From positions 1-64,000 of the forward strand of contig JABYQR010000027.1 in NCBI GenBank assembly GCA_022592445.1: DNA of 64,000 bases, in the 5' to 3' direction. The DNA comes from Cytidiella melzeri. Lineage: Eukaryota > Basidiomycota > Agaricomycetes > Polyporales > Irpicaceae. Shown here piece after piece: positions 18,941 to 30,463 of the stretch. Position 1 is the stretch's first letter. Each line of letters opens with the position of its first letter. A program made the translations under genes and the position numbers. The notes below the pieces were generated by a model that was not told the origin of the DNA, made no database searches, and saw only the letters and a list, made by a program, of their open reading frames with translations.

Positions 18941-19932
18941 CTAATGGAATGCCCTGGCCACAATCTCATAGAACTGTTGACCTTGCAGACCAGCCATTTC
19001 AAGCTCGAGGGCGGAAGGCTGGCGAGAGCCGTCAGAGCCGGCGATGGTACCTGCCCCCCAGGGTGAGCCTATCGCAATGGAAAAGATCAGTGATTGGTGC
19101 GTAAAGATTATAGAAGGAGCGGCGTGCACTTACCACCGTGTATCTCCTCAAAGCTTGTCATCTGAGTGAACGTCCTGCTGTATCCAAGCGGGACGTACAG
19201 GATACCGTGGTGTGCGAGGGTGGACAGAGCGGACGCTGCAGTAGTCTCCTGACCACCGCCCATACCTGCTGAAGCTACGAAAATGGCGGCATACTTTCCG
19301 GCCAGTGCACCGGTGGACCACAACTGACCGGTTGCGTCCCAGAATGTCTAGAGCGGTGTGAGCGCAGCGTGTCTTGAAACAGGATATAACTAACCTTCCA
19401 TTGATTAGGGAAGTTACCGAAACGCGTGGGGATACCAAGGATGAATGCGTCAAAGTTGGCTAGGTCTGCGGGCTCGAGTACTGGATAATCGGGTTTGGCG
19501 GGTGCGTACATCTTGTCCAAGACTTCTTGTGGGAGAGTCTCAGCAATTCTACGAAACGTGGGTGAACTCAAGAGGCTGCATGCAGACCGGACGTTGTACG
19601 CACTGGTAGATGGTCACCTTTCCGCCAGCCTTTTCTACACCGCCCTTCACGGCTTCCGCCACTATGGTCGAACAAAGTGAACTGAGGGTCGGCGTAGAAC
19701 GCAAACCGAACAGGCACTTACTGCCAGTGATATGTCCGTACATCGAATAGATGATGATAGCTACTCTGGGAGCTGCCTTGGGTGTTTCCTCAGCCTTAGT
19801 AGTGGCTGAAGCTGCTTCTGCAGGCCTCGCTGTTTCTGTCTTGCCGTTAGTGGCAGACTGGGGCTTGGCCCGCGGCTCATTATCTTCCTTGAAGTTTTTG
19901 CCAAGGCTCTTGCACGGAAAGCAGAACACCAT
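18941..19932 (-). CDS. NAD(P)H:quinone oxidoreductase, WrbA/Pst2 flavodoxin family
   Basis: It reduces quinones by two electrons using FMN and NAD(P)H, protecting against oxidative stress. ATG 19930-19932 opens with [11 protein letters not shown], whose cysteines could be lipid-anchored, followed by an Ala/Lys-rich linker of about 50 residues absent from bacterial WrbA. The flavodoxin core begins [14 protein letters not shown] (FMN phosphate loop), then [64 protein letters not shown] and [10 protein letters not shown], all family signatures. At least three introns interrupt it, and the stop is TAG 18941. A TATA box lies about 95 bp upstream of the ATG. Fungal orthologues (Pst2, Ycp4, Alt a 7-like) associate with membranes. 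Confidence 0.92.
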
Positions 19933-20024
19933 TGCGACGACTCAAAGCGAGGAGTACCCGAAACGAGGAGAGAGGGTGTAAGATACTGTATGAAAGCCAG
20001 TTCCCAAAAGTCAACAAGCTGCTC

Positions 20025-20032
20025 ATTATATA
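20025..20032 (-). promoter_or_regulatory. Putative TATA box of the quinone reductase gene
   Basis: TATATAAT on the minus strand, 93 bp before the ATG at 19932. The rest of the 19,933-20,317 spacer shows nothing further. Confidence 0.4.
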
Positions 20033-20317
20033 AGTACTCCTATTTTTCCAACATCATGTTCTGCTGACCGATCAATAACACATCTATAAAACGAAACTTG
20101 TTCCCACCGCTCATGGTTGGTGAGAGTTGCTGAGAAAGTGTTGCCAAATTCGGACTTGCCAGCCACGCAAAAGCGTGTCATCAGCAACACGCAAGCATGA
20201 TAAATCTGAGTCTTATGCAGCACTCTCTGCACGCCGCTCTAGGCTTGCATAATGTTCCAACGACGGCAAACCACTATTGACAAGGCAAGGTAGAATTATA
20301 AATCGGGTTTATAGACA

Positions 20318-21339
20318 TCACTGGTTCTTCTTCTCCGCGGCGTTGAAGCCCTTTGGAGCGTCCAGCCTAACGGGAGACTGAATACTCGCCAGCGACGAAA
20401 TGCCTAGGAAGACGACGGGCACAAGTACAAAAAACGCGACGAGAAGGGAGATAATCAATCCGGGGCTGAGCAGTTGGTAGCGCTTCAGAATTCCACCATC
20501 GCTTGGTGCCACCTTCAACGCTGATGCTGCGCTCGTCAATGGCGCAGTAAGTGTGTCACCGAGGGAATCATCTTCAGTTACTTGGCGAGCTTGCAGAGAG
20601 GACGTCCATCCTGCGTACAAAACAAGGTGTTTGGGGAATGCAATCGATATTGCCTCTAGATCCGAGGAAAGTAGGTTGTCTGATGCCAGAGGCCAATCAA
20701 TAGCTGTCTACCAGGCAGCAGAAAACGATATGCGCACCGCACTCTGCAAGGAGGTTGTGCCTGGTCTTGGAGAAGCCCTCCAGTTCAGGCATCTCCAGAT
20801 ACACAACGTGCTTTTCGGTCGAGCCCTGTCCAACGTGAGGCCCGAGCTCGCCGGAGGAGACAGTGAGGGTTTTTGAGCCACATCGTTCGGCAACAGCGCG
20901 CCCGATGCTGGTGAACGGGTTGCCCGAGCTCTGGAGCATGTAAGGGAGCTCCACTGACCACGGGGCGTTGGCGAGCTTCTGCGCCAGCGTGGATGAATGT
21001 GACAAGGAGCGTAGGTCCGATGCATGAAGCTGTTTGAACATTAGTGCAAGCCTAACGCAACACGGACTCTACGCACCCCTGCTTGGTCCACAAGAATTAC
21101 GGCATCGTGGTCGCAAATACTCTCACTTGTAAGAAGACTTTCAAGGAAACCTGACGCATGCGTTGACTTGGACACAGAGTAGGGCGAGCTTGCACTGGTC
21201 TGTACGTGAGAGGGTCTTCTTGTATCAGTAGAACTCAGCCATACCTGTGTGATGACCATGCAATAATTGGGCTTCTATCTGAGTGCGCGAACGCCGTGGA
21301 GAGTAGTGTAGCGAACAGGACAGCTCGAGTATACATCAT
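20318..21339 (-). CDS. ER membrane protein BIG1
   Basis: Big1 is an ER membrane protein needed for beta-1,6-glucan and cell-wall synthesis, distantly related to V-ATPase accessory subunit Ac45. It starts at ATG 21337-21339 (or 21334-21336) with a signal peptide (TRAVLFATLLSTAFA). The luminal part includes SESICDHDAVILVDQAG and, after an intron, LHASDLRSLSHSS. The last exon carries GILKRYQLLSPGLIISLLVAFFVLVPVVFLGIS..LASIQSP, with one transmembrane helix and the family-typical cytosolic end. It finishes KKNQ, a KKXX dilysine ER-retrieval signal. Several introns of about 45-60 nt occur; their exact ends in the N-terminal third are less certain. It diverges from the Mediator gene over a 353-bp shared promoter. 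Confidence 0.85.
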
Positions 21340-21692
21340 GGACGTTGTGGACGACCTCAGCGTACTATCCTTTCGCTGATATTACCCATGTCTCTTATTT
21401 GGATGTTATCTAAAATAACTCGGGAAACTGCTTTTCGATCGGAATCTCAGGCGCTCCGAGCAATTCACGGTCACTCTCTGTGGCCACATATCCCGCATAG
21501 ACCCCAGCGCAGCGACAACGACACCGAACTTGACATGTCCCTCAGGTGACGCTTCAGCAATAATCGCATCTTTCTTTGACGAGTATTTCTTGAGCTCATT
21601 GCGACAACCCAGTAGTTTGTTTCCGTTTGTTTTCAGCTACATGACCTAGTCCCTGCCCCGCGAGGCCTCACTATTGCATCTAAGCTACCCGG

Positions 21693-24600
21693 ATGGCTAC
21701 CAAGCATACTCACAACTCGCATACATCTGACAGCACGGGTCTGTTATATCTTGCGCAAAGTCCCCCGAAAATATCGTTGAACTCGCCTTTGCTTGCCTCG
21801 GAGATCAACTTGCCACCACACCCCCTCATCCACTGCTGGGTATATACACCACTCAACAATGTTGACCCGCTGCAGACCCTTGAAGCAGCCAGGAGAAAGG
21901 TGGTGCTGGAGAACAAGTCGCTACCGGTTGTGAAGGCGTTACTACCAAGAGTCCGTGTTGGCAGAGACTCGCAGTCATCTGTGCTGTATGTCTTTGCTGT
22001 TGGTAGCTCGCAAACATCGCTGCAGCCAGACACATCGGCTTATGAACCAAATATAAACGGGCTAGTCTGTGAGTACCTCATAAGTTTATCGCAGCCACAG
22101 TTAGATAAGATTCATGTGCTCCATATATAATAGGTCTTGAAACAAGTCATTTCTCGCCAGCAGGACTGTATCCATGTTCTGCTGGGTGTTCAATGCAATT
22201 AGAGCCGTGCCCGTCATGTCTACTGGCACGACCTGAAGATCGATCATCACCGTCCTGGTCGTCTGCATGTCTCCTCCCACGAGTCCCACTCCGCCAGCCC
22301 TACACGGAATTCATATGTGCCGTTCGAGATCGCCTCGTAGAGGATGTCACACAAGCCTCAATCTCGTCGAAGCACAGTTCCAATACTAGACAGGCGGTTC
22401 GTTACAAACGAGGGTTCCTGCTTGGTCCTACACAAGCTACATCAACCGAATGGGGGATAGGTTGGGACTATAGTGCCAGACAGCGTTCTCTGGTCTATTG
22501 CGAGCTACAGCTGCATCTGTACCCCACACGGATTTTGCTACATCCAGTACTGCAGTCTGCGCAACTTCTTCCATTGTTGACGACTTCTCACTCGTCTGTG
22601 GTTGCTGGAGACCCCATCACGCTTTTGCCTCACGGTATCCCGGCGTACTACTTGAACACTTATACCGGACCTGTCGGTAGCTTGACCCTTCAATTTGACG
22701 ACGCACTTATAGGCTTGGGTGCAGGCGACTGGAAAACTCCACTTTCGTGCCTTCATCAACCTCACGCCACTGGAGCACGCTACGGCGCTAAATTCTGTTC
22801 CAAGAACCCTACATACGTGATTGCATGGCTTGCTGTTCAGAATAGACACGGAGAAGATAAAGGGATGCCTATCGTATGGCCTTCTAGCCTATGTGTTGTC
22901 CCTTCATCGAATTCCACTCATCCAAGACCCCCATTGGATTTTATACCTATGATATCAGCTCAGCTACTCGCTTCTCCACCAGCGCATGCTGCCAGACCTC
23001 CCTCCCTTGGTCTTCCCTCAACAACGCTCGCGCCACCACTAGCTCTTCCAGAACCGAGGACACCGTCGCCTGTATCTGCTAACCCTCCAGGCTCCTTTTC
23101 TGTTACGTTGTCCGAACGTGCTCATTCTGTTCCCGGAGAAGGGAAGGAGACGTCGCCAACCCCGCGACCACTTCGTCCATCATTACACCGCTCCCCAACC
23201 GCCGACTCTCTACGTGCTTTCCGGACTCTGACCATCACACACAAGTGTGCGCAAGAAGTAGCGAGTGAAGTCCGTACCTACGTGGACGCCGTCACTCGAG
23301 AACGAGAGAGGGAGCGCGAACGTTTGAAACGTGAACGAGAAGGTGGGAGCGTGTCGCGTATCGCATCCGGATCGATCAAGCCTGTAGACAAGACACCCGG
23401 GTTTAACTCTGCGAGCTTGTCTTCAAGAAAAGCGCAGATTGAAGCTGAGGCTTCAGCACCCAAGCAAGAAATTGAGCAACTCGTGGATTTCGCACTCACA
23501 CCTGCGCAAAGCAGCTATACTGCGCCCAGCGATGTACACAGTGTCACATTGGAACAAGAAGAACCAAGCTTTCCGACGGACGGCCTTCTTTCCTCGGGTA
23601 CAGATATGCCTTCGAACCGAGAGCCTGTCGAGCCTGTTATCAAGAGTGAGCTGATTCCGCCAGCTATAGCCCAGCCAAATAACATCGATACATCCGCCAA
23701 TTCATTTGATCCCTTTCCTGCATTGGACTCAGGCTGGAATCCGCCAGGTGCGAGTAACGACTTTATGGGCATGTCTCTTGATAATTACGACATCGGCATG
23801 GGATTTTCTATGGGTATGAACGAGGCAGGAGATGGTGGCAATGGCGGCGACGCATTCAACATGGACGATGGATTTGGCGCTTTTACCGACGACGATTTCA
23901 ACTTTTTCGATTCACCGACCACTACCACAAGGGCTCCTGCGACGACTTCGTCAATGCTCACGCCTTCGGCTGGTCCTGCGCCGCTTATTCCAGGGGTCAG
24001 CGACAGCATCCAAATCTCAGGATCAGGATTTCCGTCGGCCACTAGCCAAGCTACATCAATACCTTGGCTCAACCAAACACTTGGTGTAGGTATGACTCCA
24101 ACGTCACTCGACGCCTCAACACCCGCTGTCTCCCCTGAGCTAGTACCATCTACGCCATCTCACACACCTCCTTCTCACTCTGCCCCCGTCACTCCATCGG
24201 TGATGCTCGCAGATCAACTTCAGTTGGTGCACATTCGCAGAAGCTCCGTAAGCAGCGCAGCATCCAATAACTTCGATCCTATCCCTTTCGCTCAGAGCCA
24301 CAGAATGGCGGATGGCAAGTACGCGCAGGGCAAGTTTGCGTTGACCACGTCGCCGCCGGATGACGAAGATATGACCATGTCACGAGCATTACCAAGCTCT
24401 TCAAGCTTCAGCTGGCACCTGACTTATCGTACTGCGACGGACCCGCGCATAGGCATCGTGCGCCGACTTGCTGGGGCCAAACGCAAACGGCTCTCCGACC
24501 TGGATGGACGAGAGGATAGGAAGTCGTTGCCTTGGTTTCGTGAGAATGAAGAATGGGCAACCGAGTCTGTCCTGGAAGAGCCTGAATCCGATGGCGATGA

Positions 24601-26891
24601 GGCCAAGTCCAATTCGGAGCCTGACGATGATGATGCCATGGATGAGGACTGGAGCCGACCGGTTTCTCGCGCGCGTACACCGCCGCCATCGTATCTGCCA
24701 TTGGGTCCAACACTGATCCAGACGCAGTTCCAGCATTCTCTTCTTCTGCCGCTGTGTATGCCGCTTCGCCCACCTGGTACCGGTCCAGAAGTCGCGACAG
24801 GAACAACCGCGCCGCTGATCTCAGCACCTACACCCGTTTCTCCTGCTGCCATTCTCGGTGCCCCTTCTGAACGATCGAAAGCTCTGGAAGGCGCCGCACA
24901 GATTTTGATTAAGGAGGTAGTAGAGAATAGTGTATGGGGAGATTGTTGGCGAGCTTCTTTACTCGCGATGCAGGGTAGTGGTAAGAGTAGCAGCGATATC
25001 TGGATGTCAGATGTACAAGGTGCTAGTCAGCTACTTGGCGTTGTTGCCGATTTAGAAGCACAATTGACGGTTGGCAAGACGTTCGTTGCAGGTGAGCTAT
25101 TCTCCCTGATCCTTAATTATCTTCTGCTAATTATATCATGCTAGATGATATGCAGGAGCTCCAACCTCCTTCGTTTACTGTGACCAAGGCCGATGGTGTC
25201 ATCCAAATCCTGCCACCAGCGTTGCGATTCTGGGAGAAACTTGGCCTGCATCCTAGAGCAGGAGCCAAGAACGTCGTTGCATTTGTTTTCTTTGAAGGAA
25301 GCGACGATGAGGCCGAGACAGAAATTGCTGATTGGCTGGATAAACTATCTGCGGTGTATACGGTACGTCAATCCAAACTCCCTGCAGCGCCTGTATCGCC
25401 TGTATCTAAACACTGTACAGTCAAAGCACTTTGGTACGCATATATGTGGCCGTGCTGCTGCATGCACAAGAAATGGTCTGGTCCCCGTCTCTTTCGACAC
25501 CTTCCGGAAGACACTGGGTGCGAATATATTTCCCTCCTCATGTGATGCGTGTTCTGACACCATGCCAGTTTCATTCGTTGCCAGCCTTCCGGAACTCGAC
25601 ACTCCTATGGTTTTTTACATCGTTACACCGACAAGAATGATGAATTTGGCCTCGTCATCATTACGCCAAGTATTGTCTGCTGTAAAGAAGGTGAAGAAGA
25701 CTTACCCCGAAGCGCCCATCCTGATACACCTCCTTCCGGAGTCCTTGATTCAAGGCGCCCTGCACAATCCCACTTTGCAGCACGCTGGTTTTGAAACCGT
25801 TGCTGATGCAATTTATGAAAGGGCGTTGCTACCCGTCGACAGAGCGATGTCTCGAGCACTGCTCCCTGCAGATGACAAAACCCGTGCACTGTTCAGCGAA
25901 CCTGCATTTGCGCTCGCGGGATCTATTCATCGAAAGGTAACATATTCGCTTGAGGCCCATCCAAGTACTCTAGACGTCACGGACCGGAATCTCATGTTGC
26001 ACGTCGCCTACTGTGTCTCGGAATGTGGCAAATGGCTGTTTGCGGCATGCATCGACGAAAGAGGCGACGCTCATGATTTGCGAGCTTGGATTGTGCCCGA
26101 CGACGATTCTGACTCCTTTATCGCCAACAATGTTTGGGAATTTTCTATGAGTACCGCAACGAAGGCACATGTCGAATGGAGGGTTATATTGGCTAAACTG
26201 GGAGCAATAGGTGTTGCTGAATTACACGGTGCGTACGACCATTGATATATATGTACCAGTCTCAAGACTGAATGTGCTGGGACTTACAGCATGGCAATCG
26301 CGCTTAGATGCTGCTGCTGCGGAGAACCAGCATCTACCACCGGTGCAGGTGCTGTTCACAACGGCAGAGTTTGACGATCCTTGGAGTTTTATTGCGTCGG
26401 ACGATTCAGCTACTCAGAGACATCCTTTGGCTCCTCATCGCGCGCCCAAGAATCCCACTGGAGTTGTTTTCGCCGATATCTCATCGACCTTCTACAGCCT
26501 GAAACACAAGGTCCCAAGCATGAGCTCATCCTGTATCGGCTGTGCGTCAGAATTGGCCTTCATTCCTGACACAGAAGACGACAGACCTCTGGAAGAGCTG
26601 CAAATCCGCTCTCTACACACCAGTACCCTTGCAAGGGTCCCCGCAGGCACTGACCACACTCAAATCTCTATGCTTCGTCTGAATCTCATACATTCCATGC
26701 ACTCCGTGCACGCAAGTCATATAATAGCAGACGAGGTCACACTGGACGCGGTTACAAGAAATTATCATGACCTCGCTGTTCTTACGGGGTGTCGGTGGAA
26801 ATTGAACGCAAACCCGGTACTACCCTTCCACCTCGCAGCCCTGGAGGTTGTTTCCTCTGCCTTGAGTCGAAGTGACATCGCTACGGATTAA
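21693..26891 (+). CDS. Mediator of RNA polymerase II transcription subunit 13
   Basis: Med13 (Srb9/Ssn2) joins the Cdk8-cyclin C kinase module to core Mediator in the nucleus. It starts at ATG 21693 and the first intron is 22069-22133. The N-terminal domain includes HPLIHCWVYTP, LEAARRKVVLENKS and the cysteine-containing SPAGLYPCS after splicing. The long middle is low-complexity and Ser/Pro-rich, with an Arg/Glu run (RERERERERLKRERE) and an acidic patch ending FGAFTDDDFNFFD, the family's TDDDF signature. The C-terminal region, with short introns at about 25092-25144, 25362-25417 and 25520-25565, contains SKHFGTHICGRAAACTRNGLVPVSFDTFRKTLG and the PIWI-like module to DIATD at 26891. At about 1,600 residues it is a normal length. 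Confidence 0.9.
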
Positions 26892-27256
26892 TATGCCGCC
26901 TTTATTCAAGAACACTCCAGCACAGTTTTGACCGTGGTTCTTGTTCGACGTTACCTCAAATTGTTTTACTGCATCACACAACATCTCCCCCGGTTTTTGG
27001 ACCGTATCGACTTACGAAGCATCTTGCATCTCAACATCTTAATTGCTATCCTATATTTCCAATCCACGACGTGCATCACACAATGTATAATACATACGGT
27101 CCATCAGCTGTCCATAGCTGATATTCAACTCTGCCTGCTGATAGATAGGGCTTCGTGCCCCGAACTTGCACGTCAGGCGGACCAGAATGTTGATGAAAGA
27201 TGCCATAAGTGATAGCGTCGACAGCGATATAGGATTGGGTTGAAGAATACGAGTGA
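26892..27256. other. Convergent 3' ends of MED13 and SPT4
   Basis: This 365-bp AT-rich spacer holds the 3' untranslated regions of two convergent genes. No other feature is seen. Confidence 0.6.
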
Positions 27257-27741
27257 CTAGTCCATCTCTGTCTGGTCTCGAGGCCTATACTTGATTCCTC
27301 GACTCTCCAGTTCTGCTTCGACGTCTTCCGGTATCCTGCCTTTGACTCGGACAGCATACATCCCACGGCAGTATTTTGCTGTAGACCAATATGTCAATGA
27401 CTCAAGTGATGTTTGAATATGTGATCACGCACATGTCCTCTGCCACCTTGCCACCCAGCTCGTCTCGGGATCTATAACTGAGATAATTCCGTCGAAGTGC
27501 GTCGTGGTACATGCTTGTATTCTGTCAGCGTAACCTTTCATCTGCGTTGTATGTTCAAAAATCTGTGAGAGATGTTGCCTGCTGCCGTTAGCCATGGATA
27601 GCGAACCTGCATGAGTTCTTCGCAGTTTGGACAGCCTATCCTGCGGAAGTCGGCTGGTGTCTGTATTATTGAGCAGAGCAGGCATGCTCGGAGTGCCTTT
27701 GCACGTGGCTGAGAGGGAATAGCTGCCTGTCCTTGGGACAT
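27257..27741 (-). CDS. Transcription elongation factor SPT4
   Basis: Spt4 pairs with Spt5 (DSIF) to keep RNA polymerase II processive. It starts at ATG 27739-27741. The zinc finger reads LRACLLCSIIQTPADF..GCPNCEELMQ, a C4 type with all four cysteines present. After introns come CTTTHFDGIISVIDPETSWVARWQRT and GMYAVRVKGRIPEDVEAELESRGIKYRPRD, which are near-universal Spt4 stretches, ending at TAG 27257-27259. About 115-120 residues is full length. It is divergent from the DUF2433 gene, 179 bp away. Confidence 0.95.
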
Positions 27742-27920
27742 CTTGTTGTCTGGTCTGGTGTCGAGGAGAGGGTATTTCGCCGAACAATACTACTAGTATG
27801 TAGAGGCGCGGAGCGTGACAGCTTTGTGAGAGTCACGTGGATGTCACGCCTGGCACAGCGTGTTTGTGTGTCCACTGCGGGCCTTTCACATTTCGTCCTT
27901 GCAGTCACTCTGCTTCAAAA

Positions 27921-30216
27921 ATGCAGGCCGTATCCCGTCCAACCTCCGCCTCCACTCGTCCGGCAGCCTCACCCAACCCAACTCAACCCTACCAAGTAAA
28001 CACCCAGACAAAAGTCTTTGACACTGCGCACGGTCGTTTGCTATGCATTGCAGACATTCGAGGAAGGCTGTCGGCACTAAATGACCTTGCGCGGGAGGCC
28101 AATGCAGTTGCGATTATCCACACTGGGGACTTCGGATTTTTTGGTGCGTAAAGGAAACTTTTGATTTGTTGTAACGCGTTCCGAAATTGCATTTGCAGAG
28201 GCATCCAGTCTGGACCGTATAAACGATCGCACACTGCGCCATCTCACGATGTACTCGCCACTCATACCCTCAGCACAGCGTTCTCATCTTCTTGCCCCAG
28301 AGAATCCGCCGTCGGCCATTCGCTCGACAGTCACAATTTCTCTTCTCTCAGAATTCCCCTTACTGCAATCCGGCCAAATCAAGCTGCACATCCCTGTGTA
28401 TACAGTGTGGGGCGCATGTGAGGACGTTGTAGTGCTCGAAAAATTCCGCTCCGGTACGTATGCAGTGGACAATCTGCATGTCCTTGACGAGGCTACCACC
28501 CGTCTCCTCGATCTTGGTGGCGTCAAGCTGCGTTTGTTGGGTCTGGGTGGCGCGCTCGTTTCGCACAAGATGTTTGACAATGGTGACGGCTCAGCAACCA
28601 TTGCTGGTGGCCAAGGCACAATGTGGACGACTGCTCTTCAGATCGGTGAACTCGTTGACACTGCTCAACGGGTCTTCGATCAGACGGAGACACGTCTGCT
28701 GGTGACACACGCAAGTCCCGGACGAGAGGGGATCATGGCGCAGCTCGCTCTCGTCCTAAAAGCAGACCTGACAATATCAGCTGGCCTTCATTTCAGATAC
28801 GCATCCTCATACAATGAATTCAGCGTGCAGGGCGACTACGAAGGCTTCCGGAGAAAACTTACAGCCGGAAAGGAGAACTTCGACAAAGTATGGGAGAGCG
28901 TCAAGCTGCAAGTCGATGCTATCATTGACGAGAATCAGCGTGTTTTACTCGACAAAGCTCTCTCCGTCATTGAGCGCATCCCTCCACCTTCGAATCAACC
29001 AGGCCCGAACGGGCACATGCCTGGAGAAGAGCCTGCCTGGAAGAACTGCTGGAACTGGAACCTTTGCGACGCTGCTTACGGCGCCCTGGTATTCGACATC
29101 CGGGAGGGCCGTGTGAGCGCGGAATTGAAGAGCCAAGGCTTCAACTACGCCTATCGCAAGACCGCTACACCTTCTACCGTCGATCCCACACCAAATTCGA
29201 CGACATCGCCATTGCCTTCAGTCAACCCGAACGCAGCGACACCAAGAGGTTCAGCGTCCGGTCCTGCCACTGGCGCAACACCTGTCGGTGCTGAAAAGCC
29301 GCTCCCGCCGCATCTGGCTGCCGTTAACAAGTCAACACCGTCGACGCCACCTCCGCCGACGTCAGGACGCGAAACACCGAAGGATGGCAAACTCAACGGA
29401 TCCGCAGAGAAGTCGGCTGAAAAACTTGAAAAGGAGCGGGCAAAGCGGGAGAGGAAGAAGGAGCGCAAGCAGCAGGAGCGTGCTGGGAGGGACGGTGAAA
29501 AAGGGGACGGACATGACAGTCCGGTGCAAGACCGCAACGAGGTGGACATTAGTAGTCCGCCGCCAAAGTCCGGCATGAACACCCCTGACGTTGGTGAAGG
29601 CAAGCCCAAAGCCCCAGACGACGGCCTACAGTCACCGGCAACGGAGAGCAACGGGGCACGGACACCAACGAGCAGACGCCCGCCACGCAACCCCTGGACA
29701 ATATTCATGCGAATGCCAAATGCTGCGAACGAACACAACATTCGAGAATTTTTCGGAGAGGCGAAGGGCGGAGTTCGTTGCTTTTTTTTGAACTCGCTTT
29801 AGCATCTATTTCACTGAATATTGGAACAGATCATCCGCATCAATTACCCTAACACCGTCCAAGGGAAGGCTGGCAAAATGGCGTATGTTGAGTTTGGAGA
29901 CGAAGAAGCGATGAAGGCGGGACTGGAGAAACGGGCAGAAGTACGACGTCGTCATCACGTCTCGCAAACTCTTACTGATATTTTGCTGCCGCAGAAATTG
30001 AACAATGGAATCCCTGAAGTGAAACAGGCTACAGACAGAGAGACCAGGAACGCGGAATCTCAACAAGGAGGGTTCGTCAGAGGAGGGGGGCCGTTCGGAG
30101 GGCGCGGACGTGGTCGTGGAGCGTTTGCTGCTCGAGGGTTCGCGGCTGCTGGTTTGACGTCTCGTCCTGCTCCCCGAGTCAACGGAGATGGACCAGGGTC
30201 TTCGGAAGCTTCTTAA
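27921..30216 (+). CDS. DUF2433 metallophosphoesterase-like protein with RRM and RGG tail
   Basis: This fungal protein has a calcineurin-like phosphoesterase fold at its N-terminus (VFDTAHGRLLCIADIRGRLSALNDLAREANAVAIIHTGDFGFF, then TVWGACEDVV and LLVTHASPGREG). The usual DXH start is changed to ADIRG, so catalysis is uncertain. A Pro/Thr/Ser-rich linker and a Lys/Glu/Arg coiled segment lead to an RRM-like domain (WTIFMRMPNAANEHNIREFF; GKMAYVEFGDEEAMKAGLEK) and an RGG tail (GGRGRGRGAFAARG). Introns are 28144-28198, 29773-29829 and 29941-29994, and ATG is at 27921. It probably binds RNA; the exact role is unknown. Confidence 0.85.
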
Positions 30217-30463
30217 AGGGATCTGACGGTGTTGGAGGAATGAACGGTATGGCGCTATAGTCGTTTCTGTGCTTCTAGTGATACGATGCTGTGGTTGGCT
30301 TTACAAGACTTCGGTGCTACCTTATGATTTTGCGATGATGCTCCATACTTATGGTCGGGGTAATAGTAGTGCTAGACCTGCATGGATATGTATTTCTTTT
30401 ACTTCTCCTTTGATACCAACATCAATTTTGCGAACAAATTGTGTCTATCACAGATTGGGTTGT

